A stretch of DNA of 64,000 nucleotides from Curvibacter sp. PD_MW3 (GCA_002633085.1 NSIV01000001.1:372001-436000), one strand, 5' to 3'; counted from the stretch's first letter, positions 54,120 to 63,896 are shown. Translations and numbers: made by a program. The notes: generated from the letters alone by a model not told the origin.

Positions 54120-55592
54120 TCAATGGGCGATCTCAAAATCGATGAAGCCGCGCTCCACGGAAGTCGAAATCAGCTTCACGCGCAAGGGTTGCCCCACCTT
54201 GAGTTCCGGCAAATCGCCCCGGAGCCGGCCTTCGGCTGGCGGCTCGAAGATGCGCACCCAGGTGCCGCTGGGATTGATGCCGGTCACCAAGGCTTCGAAG
54301 CGCTGGCCGATGTGGGAATGCAGCAGCAGTGCCGCTTCCGACTTGCGCATCTGCCGCTCCACCTTCTGCGCCGCATCTTCCTGCGCAGTGCAGTGGGCCG
54401 CCAGTTCGGCCAATTCGGCGCCGGTGTACGGCGGCTTCTCGCCAGCCAGCGCAGCTTTCAGCAGACGCTGCGTGATGAGGTCCGGGTAGCGGCGGTTCGG
54501 CGCCGTGGAATGCATGTAGTCCTGCACGGCCAGGCCGAAGTGGCCGATCGGCTCGCCCTGCGGCCGCTCCACCACGTACTCGCCCGAGCCCATCAGCTTG
54601 ACGATGACCAGTGACAGGTCAGGAAAGCGCAGCGGGTCGAGCTTGTGCTGCTTGGCGAGGAAAACTTCCAGCGCCTTGGCGTCGGGCTCGTTGGGCAGGG
54701 TCGTGCCGTAGTTTTTGGCCACCTCCACGATGCGCAGCCAGCGTTCGGGCGAACGCACCACGCGCCGCAACGAGACCTGGCCCTGCGCCACCAGAAAACG
54801 GGCGGTGCAGCCATTGGTGGCAATCATCAATTCTTCAATCAACTGGCGGGCCCGGTTCTGCGGCTGCAGTCGGATGTCGGTGATGCGCTCGCCGTCGAAC
54901 TGGGCTCGCGGCTGGAAGGTCTCGAACTCCAACGACCCTTCGGCGCGCCGCAGCACGCGCAGCTTTTGCGCCAGGTCGTCCTGCAAGCGCAACTGCATGT
55001 CCATGCCTTTGATGCGGTGCGCTGCGGCCGGCAGCTCGCCCTTGGCTTCGATCCAGTCCGATACCGCGTCGTAGGCTAGTTGTGCCTTGTTGCGCACCCG
55101 GGCGCGGTAGATGCTGGAACTGGTCAGCAGGCCGTCGTTGCTGAACTCCATTTCACACACCACGGCCAGACGGTCCTGGTCGGGGTTGAGCGAAGTGAGG
55201 TCGGTGCACAGGCGCTCGGGCAGCATGGGAAAGATGCGCGCCGAGGTGTAGACCGTGGTGGTGTTGATGTGGGCATGCGCATCGATGGGCGAGCCTTTCT
55301 TCACCAGCGCGTCCACGTCGGCCACCGCCACGAACATCCGCACCCGGCCATGGGGCAAGGCTTCGCCCACGGTAAGCTGGTCGAGGTCGCGCGAGTCGTC
55401 GTTGTCGATGGAACACCAGGGCAGCGCGCTCAGGTCACGGATGCGGCTGTCTTCCTCATGCGCCGGCCCCTTGATCTGCGCCAGCTGCTGCTGCACTGCG
55501 GGCGGGAACTCGGGCTGCAGGCCCCGGCTGAACATGGCCCAAGTGGCAATGGTGGTCAGGTCGGTGCGGTGGTGAATCAAGGCTCGGCTCAT
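54120..55592 (-). CDS. RNB-domain ribonuclease (short RNase II/R type)
   Basis: 490 aa from ATG 55592 (MSRALIHHRTDLTTIATWAM). RNB catalytic Asp cluster in SIDNDDSRDLDQL, then TAPNRRYPDL and an S1-like C-terminal segment. The N-terminal cold-shock domains of full RNase II/R (about 650-800 aa) are absent or degenerate, so this is a compact form. It is a 3'-5' exoribonuclease by family. Confidence 0.88.
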   Translation of the reverse strand: MSRALIHHRTDLTTIATWAMFSRGLQPEFPPAVQQQLAQIKGPAHEEDSRIRDLSALPWCSIDNDDSRDLDQLTVGEALPHGRVRMFVAVADVDALVKKGSPIDAHAHINTTTVYTSARIFPMLPERLCTDLTSLNPDQDRLAVVCEMEFSNDGLLTSSSIYRARVRNKAQLAYDAVSDWIEAKGELPAAAHRIKGMDMQLRLQDDLAQKLRVLRRAEGSLEFETFQPRAQFDGERITDIRLQPQNRARQLIEELMIATNGCTARFLVAQGQVSLRRVVRSPERWLRIVEVAKNYGTTLPNEPDAKALEVFLAKQHKLDPLRFPDLSLVIVKLMGSGEYVVERPQGEPIGHFGLAVQDYMHSTAPNRRYPDLITQRLLKAALAGEKPPYTGAELAELAAHCTAQEDAAQKVERQMRKSEAALLLHSHIGQRFEALVTGINPSGTWVRIFEPPAEGRLRGDLPELKVGQPLRVKLISTSVERGFIDFEIAH

Positions 55593-56012
55593 GGGGCTCC
55601 CTGGTGGTTGCAGCCTGGCTGGATTGTGCACTGGCGAAAACACGCGAGGCCGGCCAACCCCAGCCATGTTGACGCACCTGAACAACCCTGCACAAAAATA
55701 ACCAGCACGTTTTCTGAATGCAGCGTACAATACGCCCACTGCTGCAATTTGCTTACCTTTGCAGCACTGTTGTCTGACACACGGTCCACGGCCCCACACA
55801 AAGCCGCACACCGCATCCCTTCTGGCCGATACATCCGGCCCTCACGGCGTCAAACTCCCCCCAGCGGCGAGCTTCATCCCCGGTCTCTATTTCCCTCTTT
55901 CGACCGGACACCCCGGCAGCGGCTTTGTACCGCGACGTTCACCACCAAAAAACCGGTGAGCGGTTTCCTGAATTTACCGACATGCGGCCAACAGAGAGGC
56001 CCATGCACCCAA
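55593..56012. other. Gene-free intergenic region
   Basis: 420 bp between the RNB gene and the small ORF. TACAAT at 55726-55731 could be a -10 for plus-strand genes, but no fitting -35 is seen. No RNA gene or repeat recognised. Confidence 0.4.
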
Positions 56013-56255
56013 TTGATTACGACCACATTAGAAAAAGCATTTTCGGTAGGCAAGTACCTTGTCTCACCCCTCACCCGACGCACCGAGTCGGGCCACTACG
56101 CAGCATCCGTTTCCATTCGCAGCGGACGCGGCAGCGGCACGCATGACCGCGTGTTCCGCTTCGTGCCGCACTTCCCCACCGAGGAAGGCGCACTGCAGTA
56201 CGCCATCGCCGAAGGCCACAGCTGGCTGCAACAGCGGCACGGCGCCACTGCCTGA
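56013..56255 (+). CDS. Small conserved hypothetical protein
   Basis: About 80 aa if TTG 56013 is used; a GTG at 55956 is the alternative, and no ATG is in frame. The conserved-looking part is LVSPLTRRTESGHYAASVSI and RSGRGSGTHDRVFRFVPHFP, ending with ALQYAIAEGHSWLQQ. I recall similar small proteins of unknown function in related bacteria. It lies 36 bp before infA and may be co-transcribed. Function unknown. Confidence 0.5.
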   Translation: MITTTLEKAFSVGKYLVSPLTRRTESGHYAASVSIRSGRGSGTHDRVFRFVPHFPTEEGALQYAIAEGHSWLQQRHGATA

Positions 56256-56291
56256 ACCCCATTCAATTTCACACATCGCAAGGAGCACTTC

Positions 56292-56558
56292 ATGGCCAAG
56301 GAAGAACTGATTGAAATGCAAGGCAAGGTCGAAGAGGTGCTGCCCGATTCGCGCTTTCGCGTCACGCTGGACAACGGTCACAGCCTGATCGCCTACACCG
56401 GCGGCAAGATGCGCAAGCACCACATCCGCATCCTGGCAGGTGACAAGGTGTCGCTGGAACTCTCGCCCTATGACCTGGGCAAGGGCCGCATCACCTTCCG
56501 TCACCTGGAGCCCCGCTCCGGCGGCGCCCCGTCGCAGCCGCGGCGCACATTCCGCTGA
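56292..56558 (+). CDS. infA: Translation initiation factor IF-1 (long form)
   Basis: 88 aa. S1/OB fold: [40 protein letters not shown] and [16 protein letters not shown]. The C-terminal extension ([18 protein letters not shown]) exceeds the usual 72 aa and is typical of the second IF-1 copy of Burkholderiales. It sits away from the ribosomal protein cluster, next to an RRM protein, a cold-shock-like setting. Confidence 0.93.
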   Translation: MAKEELIEMQGKVEEVLPDSRFRVTLDNGHSLIAYTGGKMRKHHIRILAGDKVSLELSPYDLGKGRITFRHLEPRSGGAPSQPRRTFR

Positions 56559-56655
56559 ACAAATTCTTTGATGGTTTTTTAAACCAAGACCGTCATTTCC
56601 CCCGCGTTGCGCGTCTCGATGAGACCGTGAACGCTTTACTTGAAAGGTCCCAAAA

Positions 56656-56988
56656 ATGGGCAACAAACTTTACGTCGGCAACCTCTCCTACTCGGTGCGC
56701 GACAGCGATCTGGAACAACACTTTTCCGGCTTCGGCAGCGTCCAGTCGGCCAAGGTGATGATGGACCGCGACAGCGGCCGCTCCAAGGGCTTCGGCTTTG
56801 TGGAAATGTCTTCCGACGCTGAAGCCAAGGCTGCCATCACCGGCATGCACGGCCAGAACGTCGACGGCCGCGACATGGTGGTCAATGAAGCCCGTCCGAT
56901 GGAGCCGCGCACTGGCGGCTTCGGTGGTGGCGGTGGCGGCCGTCGCGAAGGCGGCGGTGGCGGCTATGGCGGTGGCAACCGTTACTGA
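56656..56988 (+). CDS. RRM-type RNA-binding protein
   Basis: 110 aa. A single RRM with RNP2 LYVGNL and RNP1 KGFGFVEM, followed by a Gly/Arg-rich tail (GGFGGGGGGRREGGGGGYGG). Bacterial Rbp proteins of this type are cold- or stress-induced and bind RNA, possibly as chaperones. A 97-bp leader after infA and a strong terminator after it suggest its own transcript. Confidence 0.94.
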   Translation: MGNKLYVGNLSYSVRDSDLEQHFSGFGSVQSAKVMMDRDSGRSKGFGFVEMSSDAEAKAAITGMHGQNVDGRDMVVNEARPMEPRTGGFGGGGGGRREGGGGGYGGGNRY

Positions 56989-57005
56989 AGTCTGAACTTC
57001 AGCTG

Positions 57006-57033
57006 AAAAACCGGCCTTCGGGCCGGTTTTTTT
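57006..57033 (+). terminator. Rho-independent terminator after the RRM gene
   Basis: AAAAACCGGCC-TTCG-GGCCGGTTTTTTT: GC stem, UUCG tetraloop and seven-T tail. Confidence 0.95.
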
Positions 57034-57102
57034 ATGCCCGAAACATGTCGACGCGCCCCCGTTCTCGGGCCGGTTGAATCGGCTGGCGTACAATCGCGCC
57101 CC

Positions 57103-57336
57103 GTCAGGAGAGAGTTTTCAACTTGAAAACCGCCGAAGGCGCAGGACGGCTGATTGCAGCGGTCTGAACGCTCAGGCAAAAGGACTGACGAACGCCAATC
57201 GGCAGCAATGCCAACCGGCGTCTCCCCACTGGAGAGAGGCTGCATGCGATGCAGCCCACCGAAGGAGCAAACCGCAGCGCGTGCCACCCCGTGGCCCGGC
57301 CCGGTGAATCTCTCAGGTAAAGCGGACAGCGGGGGC
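57103..57336 (+). ncRNA. Tandem glycine riboswitch upstream of gcvT
   Basis: Aptamer 1, 57103-57189: GTCAG closes with CTGAC; contains GGAGAGA, CGCCGAAGG and CTCAGGCAAAAGGAC. Aptamer 2, about 57222-57336: CCCC closes with GGGG; contains GGAGAGAG, CACCGAAGG and CTCAGGTAAAGCGGAC. A linker of about 32 nt joins them. TACAAT at 57089-57094 is a likely -10, starting the RNA almost at the aptamer. Glycine binding should switch on gcvTHP. Confidence 0.96.
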
Positions 57337-57394
57337 AGCCCATGGCTTGAACACTGGTTCTGGTCGTGGTTTTTAATGCCCCTGGAGTTTTGCT

Positions 57395-58537
57395 TTGTCG
57401 AGCCCTGACCAGAACCTGCTTCACACCCCGCTGTACGACCTGCACCTGTCCTTGGGCGCGCGCATGGTGCCCTTTGCCGGCTACGCCATGCCGGTGCAGT
57501 ACCCGGCCGGCCTCATGGCCGAACACCACCACACCCGCACAGCGGCCAGCCTGTTCGACGTCTCGCACATGGGCCAGTTGCGCCTGGTGGGCGCCGACGC
57601 CGCGGCCGCCTTTGAAACCCTGATTCCCGTTGACGTGCAAGACCTGGGCGTGGGCCGGCAGCGCTACGGCATGCTGCTCAACGACACGGGCGGCATCATC
57701 GACGACCTGATGTTCGTCAATCGTGGCACGGACATCTTCGTCATCGTCAACGGCGCCTGCAAAGTCAACGACATCGCCCTCATCCAGGCCCGCATCGGCC
57801 AGCGCTGCGAGGTCATCCCCATGCCGGAGCGCGCGCTGCTGGCGCTGCAAGGCCCGCAGGCCGTGCTCGCACTGCAGCGCCTGTGCCCGGGCGTTGAAAA
57901 GCTGGTGTTCATGAGCGGCGGGCATTTTCATGTGCACCACTCGGCGCAAGACATCGACTGCTTCATCACCCGCAGCGGCTACACCGGCGAGGACGGCTTC
58001 GAGATTTCCGTGCACGAGATGCAGGCCGAAGCGCTGGCCCACCTGCTGCTGGCCCAACCGGAGGTGAAGCCCGCCGGCCTGGGCGCGCGCAACTCGCTGC
58101 GCCTGGAAGCTGGCCTGTGCCTGTACGGCAACGACATCGACACCAGCACCACACCCATCGAAGCCGGCCTGAACTGGGCGATCCAGAAGGTGCGCCGCAC
58201 CGGTGGTGCCCGTGCCGGCGGTTTCCCTGGCGCCGACACGGTGCTGGCGCAACTGGACAAGCTGGCCAGCCTCACGCGCAAGCGCGTCGGCCTGATCGGC
58301 CTGGAGCGTGTGCCGGTGCGCGAGCATGTGGAACTGCAGGACGCCAGCGGCCAGCGCGTGGGCGAGGTCTGCAGCGGCCTGCTGTCACCCACCCTCGACA
58401 AGCCGGTGTCCATGGCTTATGTGACGGCACAATGTGCGCTGGCCGGCACCCGGCTCAACGCCATCGTGCGTGGCAAACCGGTGCCGATGGAAGTGTCGGC
58501 CATGCCCTTTGTACCGAACCGCTATTACCGGGGCTGA
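57395..58537 (+). CDS. gcvT: Glycine cleavage system T protein (aminomethyltransferase)
   Basis: 380 aa from TTG 57395, supported by GGAG at 57384-57387. Folate-binding fold: GARMVPFAGYAMPVQYPAG, LFDVSHMGQLRLVGADA, RSGYTGEDGFEISV and GLGARNSLRLEAGLCLYGND. It releases ammonia and forms 5,10-methylene-THF from the H-protein intermediate. First gene of gcvTHP. Confidence 0.96.
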   Translation: MSSPDQNLLHTPLYDLHLSLGARMVPFAGYAMPVQYPAGLMAEHHHTRTAASLFDVSHMGQLRLVGADAAAAFETLIPVDVQDLGVGRQRYGMLLNDTGGIIDDLMFVNRGTDIFVIVNGACKVNDIALIQARIGQRCEVIPMPERALLALQGPQAVLALQRLCPGVEKLVFMSGGHFHVHHSAQDIDCFITRSGYTGEDGFEISVHEMQAEALAHLLLAQPEVKPAGLGARNSLRLEAGLCLYGNDIDTSTTPIEAGLNWAIQKVRRTGGARAGGFPGADTVLAQLDKLASLTRKRVGLIGLERVPVREHVELQDASGQRVGEVCSGLLSPTLDKPVSMAYVTAQCALAGTRLNAIVRGKPVPMEVSAMPFVPNRYYRG

Positions 58538-58580
58538 GTTCCTGACTCACGCACCAAACTGATTTTTTGGAGAAAACAGC

Positions 58581-58949
58581 ATGATCAAGTACACCGAAGA
58601 CCACGAGTGGCTCAAGGTCGAGGGCGATACCGCCGTGGTGGGCATCACGGTCCACGCGCAGGACGCGCTGGGCGACGTGGTGTTCGTCGATCTGCCCGAA
58701 GTGGGCAAGACGCTGGCGCAGAAAGACGTGGCCGGCGTGGTGGAGTCCGTCAAGGCGGCGGCCGATGTGTACATGCCAGTCTCGGGCGAAGTGATCGAGG
58801 TGAACGAAGCGCTGCGCGCCGACCCATCGCTGGCCAACAGCGACCCGCTGGGCACCGGCTGGTTCTTCAAGGTCAAGCTGTCCGACACCTCGCAGCTGAC
58901 AGCGCTGCTGGACGAGACGGCCTACACCGAGCTCACCAAGAACGCCTGA
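58581..58949 (+). CDS. gcvH: Glycine cleavage system H protein
   Basis: 122 aa. Lipoyl domain with the lipoyl-Lys in [14 protein letters not shown]; starts [15 protein letters not shown]. It carries the aminomethyl group between P, T and L proteins. 43 bp after gcvT. Confidence 0.98.
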   Translation: MIKYTEDHEWLKVEGDTAVVGITVHAQDALGDVVFVDLPEVGKTLAQKDVAGVVESVKAAADVYMPVSGEVIEVNEALRADPSLANSDPLGTGWFFKVKLSDTSQLTALLDETAYTELTKNA

Positions 58950-59052
58950 CGGCTGATGCGCGGCTGTGACGCACCGCCCGACAGCCCGCTCACACCGCCC
59001 CTTCGCTTTTATTTTGAAACCAGATCGTCTCTGACGAGGGAGAACCACGACC

Positions 59053-61938
59053 ATGTCTGCTGCACGCCCCCTGCGCGAACTCGAAAACGCCACCGAATTT
59101 CTGGCCCGCCACATCGGCATTTCGCCCGAGGACGAAGCCCGCATACTGCAGGCGGTGGGCTCGGTCTCGCGCCGCGAGTTGATCGACGGTATCGTGCCGC
59201 GTTCGATTGCGCGCCGCAGCGCCATGGACCTGCCGGCACCGGTGACGGAAGCCGCCGCGCTGGCCGAGCTGAAGGCGATTGCCGCCAAGAACCAGGTGGC
59301 CAAGAGCTTCATCGGCCAGGGCTATTACGGCACGCACCCACCGGGCGTCATCCTGCGCAACATCCTGGAGAACCCGGCCTGGTACACCGCCTACACGCCC
59401 TACCAGGCCGAGATCAGCCAGGGCCGCATGGAAGCGCTGGTGAACTTCCAGACCATGGTGTGCGACCTGACCGGCATGCCGATTGCCAACGCCTCCATGC
59501 TGGACGAGGCCACCGCTGCGGCCGAAGCCATGACGCTGGCCAAGCGCAGTGTGAAGAGCAAGAGCGATGTCTTCCTGGTCGATGCCGACTGCCACCCTCA
59601 GACCATTGAGGTGATCCGCACCCGCGCCGAGCCGCTGGGCATCACCGTGCGCGTGGGCGCGCTGGCCGAGCTGATGGCTAGCAAGGACTACTTCGCCGTG
59701 CTGGCCCAGTACCCGGGCAGCAGTGGCGCCGTGCCGGACCTGCGCCCGCTGGTGGACCAGGCCCATACGCAGCAGGCCGCGGTCTGCGTGGCGGCCGACC
59801 TGCTGGCGCTCACGCTCTTGCTGTCGCCGGGTGAATTCGGTGCCGACATCGTGCTCGGCAGCACGCAGCGTTTCGGCATGCCCATGGGCAACGGCGGCCC
59901 ACACGCCGCCTACCTGGCCTGCCGCGACGACTACAAACGTTCCCTGCCCGGCCGCCTGGTGGGCGTGAGCGTGGACGTGCACGGCCGCCCCGCCTACCGC
60001 CTGGCGCTGCAGACGCGCGAGCAGCACATCCGCCGCGAGAAGGCCACCTCCAACATCTGCACCGCGCAGGTGCTGCCGGCCGTGATGGCCAGCATGTACG
60101 CCGTCTACCACGGCCCGCAGGGGTTGACACGCATCGCCGAGCGCGTGGCGACCTTCACCGCCATCCTGGCGCGCGGTCTGCAGGCCATGGGCTACACATT
60201 GGCGCACAGCACGGCCTTCGACACGCTGACGGTGGACACCGGAAACGCTACTAATTTGATAGCTAATCGCGCAGCAAAGACCGGGGCTAACCTGCGTTTT
60301 TGCTCTGAAACGTCGCTGGGTATCTCGCTCGACGAGACCACTACGCGCGACGACATCACCCTGCTCTGGTCCTTCTTCGCCCAGGACGGTAAGACCCTGC
60401 CGACGGTAGAAGCGCTGGAAAACACCGAGGCGCTGATTCCCGCCGCCCTGCGCCGCCGCAGCGCCTTCCTCACCCACCCGGTGTTCAACACGCACCACAG
60501 CGAAACCGGCATGTTGCGCTACATCCGCCGCTTGAGCGACCTGGACCTGGCGCTGGACCGCAGCATGATCCCGCTGGGCAGCTGCACCATGAAGCTCAAC
60601 GCCACCAGCGAGATGATTCCCATCACCTGGCCGGAGTTCGCGCACATCCACCCCTTCGCACCCGCTGCCCAGCGCCAGGGTTATGCCGAGCTGGACGCGC
60701 AGCTGCGCGCCTGGCTGTGCCAGGCCACCGGTTACGCCGGCATCAGCCTGCAGCCCAATGCGGGCAGCCAGGGTGAATACGCCGGCCTGCTGGCCATCCG
60801 CGCCTGGCACCAGGCCCAAGGCCAGGGCCACCGCAACATCTGCCTGATTCCCTCCTCCGCCCACGGCACCAACCCGGCCAGCGCCCACATGGCGGGCCTG
60901 ACGGTGGTGGTGACGGCCTGCGACGCGCAGGGCAACGTGGACCTGGCGGACCTGAAAGCCAAGTGTGAACAACACAGCGCCAACCTGGCCTGCGTGATGA
61001 TCACCTACCCCAGCACGCACGGCGTGTTCGAAACCAGCGTGAAGGAGTTGTGCGCCCTGGTGCACCAGCACGGGGGCCGCGTTTACGTGGACGGTGCCAA
61101 CATGAACGCACTGGTGGGCGTGGCTGCGCCGGGCGAGTTCGGCGGTGATGTGAGCCACTTGAACCTGCACAAGACTTTCTGCATTCCGCACGGCGGCGGC
61201 GGCCCCGGCGTGGGCCCGGTGTGCGTGGTGGAAGACCTGGTGCCCTACCTGCCTGGCCATGCGACCGGTGGTTTGCCGGTCAACGGTGTGGGCGCGGTAT
61301 CAGCCGCACCGATGGGCAATGCCGCGGTGCTACCGATCAGCTGGATGTACTGCCGCATGATGGGCGCGGCCGGCCTGACGGCCGCCACCGAGGCCGCCAT
61401 TCTGAGCGCCAACTACATCAGCGCCCGCCTGAAAGACTTCTATCCCACGCTGTACGCCAGCGAGAACGGCCACGTGGCGCACGAATGCATTCTGGACCTG
61501 CGCCCGCTGAAAGAGAGCAGCGGCATCAGCTCCGAAGACGTGGCCAAGCGACTGATGGACTACGGCTTCCACGCCCCCACGCTGAGCTTCCCGGTGCCCG
61601 GCACGCTGATGGTGGAGCCCACCGAAAGTGAGACGCTGGACGAGCTGGACCGCTTCATCGACGCCATGATCGCCATCCGCCGCGAGATTGCCAAGGTGGA
61701 ACGCGGCGAGTGGCCGCAGGACGACAACCCGCTGAAGAACGCGCCACACACCGCCGCCAGTCTGCTGAAGGCCGAGTGGCCCCACGCCTACCCGCGCGAG
61801 GTGGCCGCCTTCCCGCGTGGCGAAGAACAGCACACCAAGTACTGGCCGCCGGTGGGCCGCATCGACAACGTCTGGGGCGATCGGAATCTGTTCTGCAGTT
61901 GTGTGCCGGTGAATGAGCTGGCGCAGGAGACGCCGTAA
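59053..61938 (+). CDS. gcvP: Glycine dehydrogenase (decarboxylating), P protein
   Basis: 961 aa, fused alpha-beta form. PLP Lys near residue 706 in [19 protein letters not shown]-terminal half with [20 protein letters not shown]. It decarboxylates glycine and loads the aminomethyl group onto GcvH. A short AT-rich tract inside it (60247-60302) matches the window's repeat family while staying in frame and at normal length. Confidence 0.98.
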   Translation: MSAARPLRELENATEFLARHIGISPEDEARILQAVGSVSRRELIDGIVPRSIARRSAMDLPAPVTEAAALAELKAIAAKNQVAKSFIGQGYYGTHPPGVILRNILENPAWYTAYTPYQAEISQGRMEALVNFQTMVCDLTGMPIANASMLDEATAAAEAMTLAKRSVKSKSDVFLVDADCHPQTIEVIRTRAEPLGITVRVGALAELMASKDYFAVLAQYPGSSGAVPDLRPLVDQAHTQQAAVCVAADLLALTLLLSPGEFGADIVLGSTQRFGMPMGNGGPHAAYLACRDDYKRSLPGRLVGVSVDVHGRPAYRLALQTREQHIRREKATSNICTAQVLPAVMASMYAVYHGPQGLTRIAERVATFTAILARGLQAMGYTLAHSTAFDTLTVDTGNATNLIANRAAKTGANLRFCSETSLGISLDETTTRDDITLLWSFFAQDGKTLPTVEALENTEALIPAALRRRSAFLTHPVFNTHHSETGMLRYIRRLSDLDLALDRSMIPLGSCTMKLNATSEMIPITWPEFAHIHPFAPAAQRQGYAELDAQLRAWLCQATGYAGISLQPNAGSQGEYAGLLAIRAWHQAQGQGHRNICLIPSSAHGTNPASAHMAGLTVVVTACDAQGNVDLADLKAKCEQHSANLACVMITYPSTHGVFETSVKELCALVHQHGGRVYVDGANMNALVGVAAPGEFGGDVSHLNLHKTFCIPHGGGGPGVGPVCVVEDLVPYLPGHATGGLPVNGVGAVSAAPMGNAAVLPISWMYCRMMGAAGLTAATEAAILSANYISARLKDFYPTLYASENGHVAHECILDLRPLKESSGISSEDVAKRLMDYGFHAPTLSFPVPGTLMVEPTESETLDELDRFIDAMIAIRREIAKVERGEWPQDDNPLKNAPHTAASLLKAEWPHAYPREVAAFPRGEEQHTKYWPPVGRIDNVWGDRNLFCSCVPVNELAQETP
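60247..60302 (+). repeat. Short hairpin repeat inside gcvP (copy C)
   Basis: GCTACTAATTTGATAGC, TAATCGCGCAGC, then GGGGCT and a T-run. The core is a near match to intergenic copies at 19325 and 43389. It reads in frame as [20 protein letters not shown] in a variable part of GcvP. Confidence 0.5.
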
Positions 61939-61983
61939 GCGAAAATGGACGCATCCTCTCCTTCGCTATGTTTGTCGCTCTTG

Positions 61984-62110
61984 GTCCAACGACTCATCTG
62001 CCAACGACATATCGCGGATTGTCGCGGAGGTGGAAAAGCGGACGTTTAACGTCTGGATTCATCGGCTTGCGCGGCTTGCTGCGCAGGTCCGGTGAAATGA
62101 TAGGTTGGAC
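61984..62110 (-). other. attC-like site downstream of the lipoprotein gene
   Basis: On the minus strand it starts GTCCAAC and ends GTTGGAC (RYYYAAC...GTTRRRY), perfectly complementary, extended to 8 bp as GGTCCAAC/GTTGGACC on the plus strand. Five bases inside each end are ATTTCACC and GGCAGAT, which pair partly with an extra base, as L boxes do. The 127-nt length is within the attC range. It begins 12 nt after the lipoprotein stop codon. Confidence 0.45.
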
Positions 62111-62122
62111 CGTGCCACGATA

Positions 62123-62776
62123 TCAGTTCGCTGCAGCGGTGGTTTTGGCGATGGGGGTCATGGCTTTGTGCTCTGCTAGTGCAATTATTCCGTCTCGTGA
62201 CATTTGCTCAAGGACGGTTTTCAGCAGCTTGTCCACGAACTCATTATCAAATCCATTCTTCCCTGCTGGAGGGGCAACGAATGTATTTCGGAACTGTCCT
62301 GTCCATTGTCTAAGCTGTGTTCTTGGATCTATGAGGTTGGCCTGCATATTGAGCGTCGTTGTTCGTGGTGTATGAGATCCTGACACCACCTGCCCATCAA
62401 GTATTTGGAGAGTCAACAACATTGCATCCGGAGTGACGTTTGCCCACTTGATGGACTCTACCGCCTCTTTTTGCCCAAAGCCTTGGCTCTTGAAGGTTGC
62501 GTATTCAGAACCAATGTTGTTCAGGGCAAAGACAATTGGGACTCTTTCTCTGAGAAGTTCAGGTAGATCTGTGTAACCGATGTCATAAAACTGCACGCTG
62601 GTTTTACTGGTCTTTGAGACAAGACTGCTCTCCATGTATATGACATTGATTTTTTTAACCTTGGTGGCAGGCTTAATGAATGTATTTGAGTACAGCGTTG
62701 AGGTGCGTGCACAGCCCAGCAATGACAGCAAAAGGGCAAACATGACACCGACGAGACAAACTCTTCCCTTCAACAC
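62123..62776 (-). CDS. Hypothetical lipoprotein in an AT-rich cassette
   Basis: 217 aa from GTG 62776, chosen for AAGGAG 6 nt upstream and a lipoprotein signal (LKGRVCLVGVMFALLLSLLGC). The mature part contains KVKKINVIYMESSLVSKTSK, GYTDLPELLRERVPIVF and a Thr-rich strand TPRTTTLNMQANLIDP; no known domain recognised. Base composition is clearly more AT-rich than all neighbours, with codons such as TTA, AAT and AAA. attC-like sequences flank it, so it may be an integron cassette gene. Confidence 0.7.
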   Translation of the reverse strand: MLKGRVCLVGVMFALLLSLLGCARTSTLYSNTFIKPATKVKKINVIYMESSLVSKTSKTSVQFYDIGYTDLPELLRERVPIVFALNNIGSEYATFKSQGFGQKEAVESIKWANVTPDAMLLTLQILDGQVVSGSHTPRTTTLNMQANLIDPRTQLRQWTGQFRNTFVAPPAGKNGFDNEFVDKLLKTVLEQMSRDGIIALAEHKAMTPIAKTTAAAN

Positions 62777-63084
62777 AATAAGCTCCTTTATTGATAATCG
62801 ATTAAGAATTGCAAGTAGCCCAACGTAATGTGTCCCGTAGCGCCTGCGGGACACAACGCCACTGCGGCATAAGTCGGCGACTGAAACAGCGCCAAGCTGT
62901 TATTTGCAAATAGTTTTCTTGACATTGGCGAGGCAGCTAAGCCCCATAAGAACGAATAAATACCGCTTCATGTTAGCTGGCCAAACCCAGCCTGCCTATC
63001 CCCCAATAGAGGGATGAATGCCCACTTTCAGATACTTCGGCCAAGGTCAAGTCTGATCGATGTTAGGCACTCGCTCCCGCGTAT
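62777..63084. other. AT-rich intergenic segment with attC-like ends and a hairpin
   Basis: Minus-strand order: GCCTAAC at 63062-63068 (17 nt after the Anbu stop), a tiny 23-codon ORF at 62900-62971 that looks like a lipoprotein signal only (MKRYLFVLMGLSCLANVKK), a 9-bp hairpin TGTGTCCCG/CGGGACACA at 62829-62855, then GTTGGGC at 62818-62824. The outer heptamers are in attC orientation, but 251 bp is too long for one attC, so it may be two sites or a decayed cassette. Confidence 0.4.
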
Positions 63085-63831
63085 CTACTTCTGCCAATAC
63101 CCCGGATCCGGCAGCTCGTTGAACACCTTGCGCAACTGCTGGCCCCAGCGTTCGCGCAGTGAGGTGAAGTACGGGTCCTTGCCGTCGATCTGAGTGCGGC
63201 GCTCCACCTTCAGCGCGTCTTTCTGGTAGCACAACAGGTCCAGCGGCAGGCCGACCGAAAGGTTGGACTTGATGGTGGAATCCATCGAGATCAGGCAGCA
63301 CTTGGCCACTTCGTCCAGCGACAGTTCGTTGCCGATGACGCGGTCCAGAATCGGTTTGCCGTACTTGGACTCGCCGATCTGGAAGTACGGCGTCTCGGGC
63401 GTGGCTTCGATGAAGTTGCCGGCCGAGTAGATGTTGAACAGGCGCGGTTCCTCGCCCTTGATCTGGCCGCCGAAGATCAGGCTGACGTTGAACTCGATCT
63501 TGAACTCTTTCAGCGCTTCGGCGTCGCGCTCGTAGACCTTGCGCACCGCGTCGCCCACCAGCTTGGCGGCGCTGAACATGTTGGGTGCGCTGGCCAGGCT
63601 CTTGGTTTCGCTGCCCTCACCATGGTTTTCCATCTGCACCTTCAGGCCGCTGGCGACCGACTGGCTGATGGCCAGGTTGCCGGCGGTCAGCAGCACCATG
63701 ACGCGCTCGCCCGGCACCTCGTACACATGCATCTTGCGGAAGGTGCTGATCTGGTCCACCCCGGCGTTGGTGCGCGAGTCGGACAGGAAAACCAGCCCGG
63801 CTTCGTTACGGACGGCTACGCAATACGTCAT
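63085..63831 (-). CDS. Anbu-type proteasome-like peptidase
   Basis: 248 aa from ATG 63831 (MTYCVAVRNEAGLVFLSDSR). Removal of Met exposes Thr2 as the N-terminal nucleophile, as in Anbu (ancestral beta subunit) and HslV; SDSRTNAGVDQIST is characteristic. Anbu genes cluster with transglutaminase, alpha-E and ATP-grasp genes; the partial transglutaminase next door fits this. Assembly and substrates are poorly known. Confidence 0.9.
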   Translation of the reverse strand: MTYCVAVRNEAGLVFLSDSRTNAGVDQISTFRKMHVYEVPGERVMVLLTAGNLAISQSVASGLKVQMENHGEGSETKSLASAPNMFSAAKLVGDAVRKVYERDAEALKEFKIEFNVSLIFGGQIKGEEPRLFNIYSAGNFIEATPETPYFQIGESKYGKPILDRVIGNELSLDEVAKCCLISMDSTIKSNLSVGLPLDLLCYQKDALKVERRTQIDGKDPYFTSLRERWGQQLRKVFNELPDPGYWQK

Positions 63832-63896
63832 GGCTTGTGTTGTCTCCTGCATGGACTTGGCAGTGTAGCGGCACGGCCAGCCCCCTTTTGTTCTGC

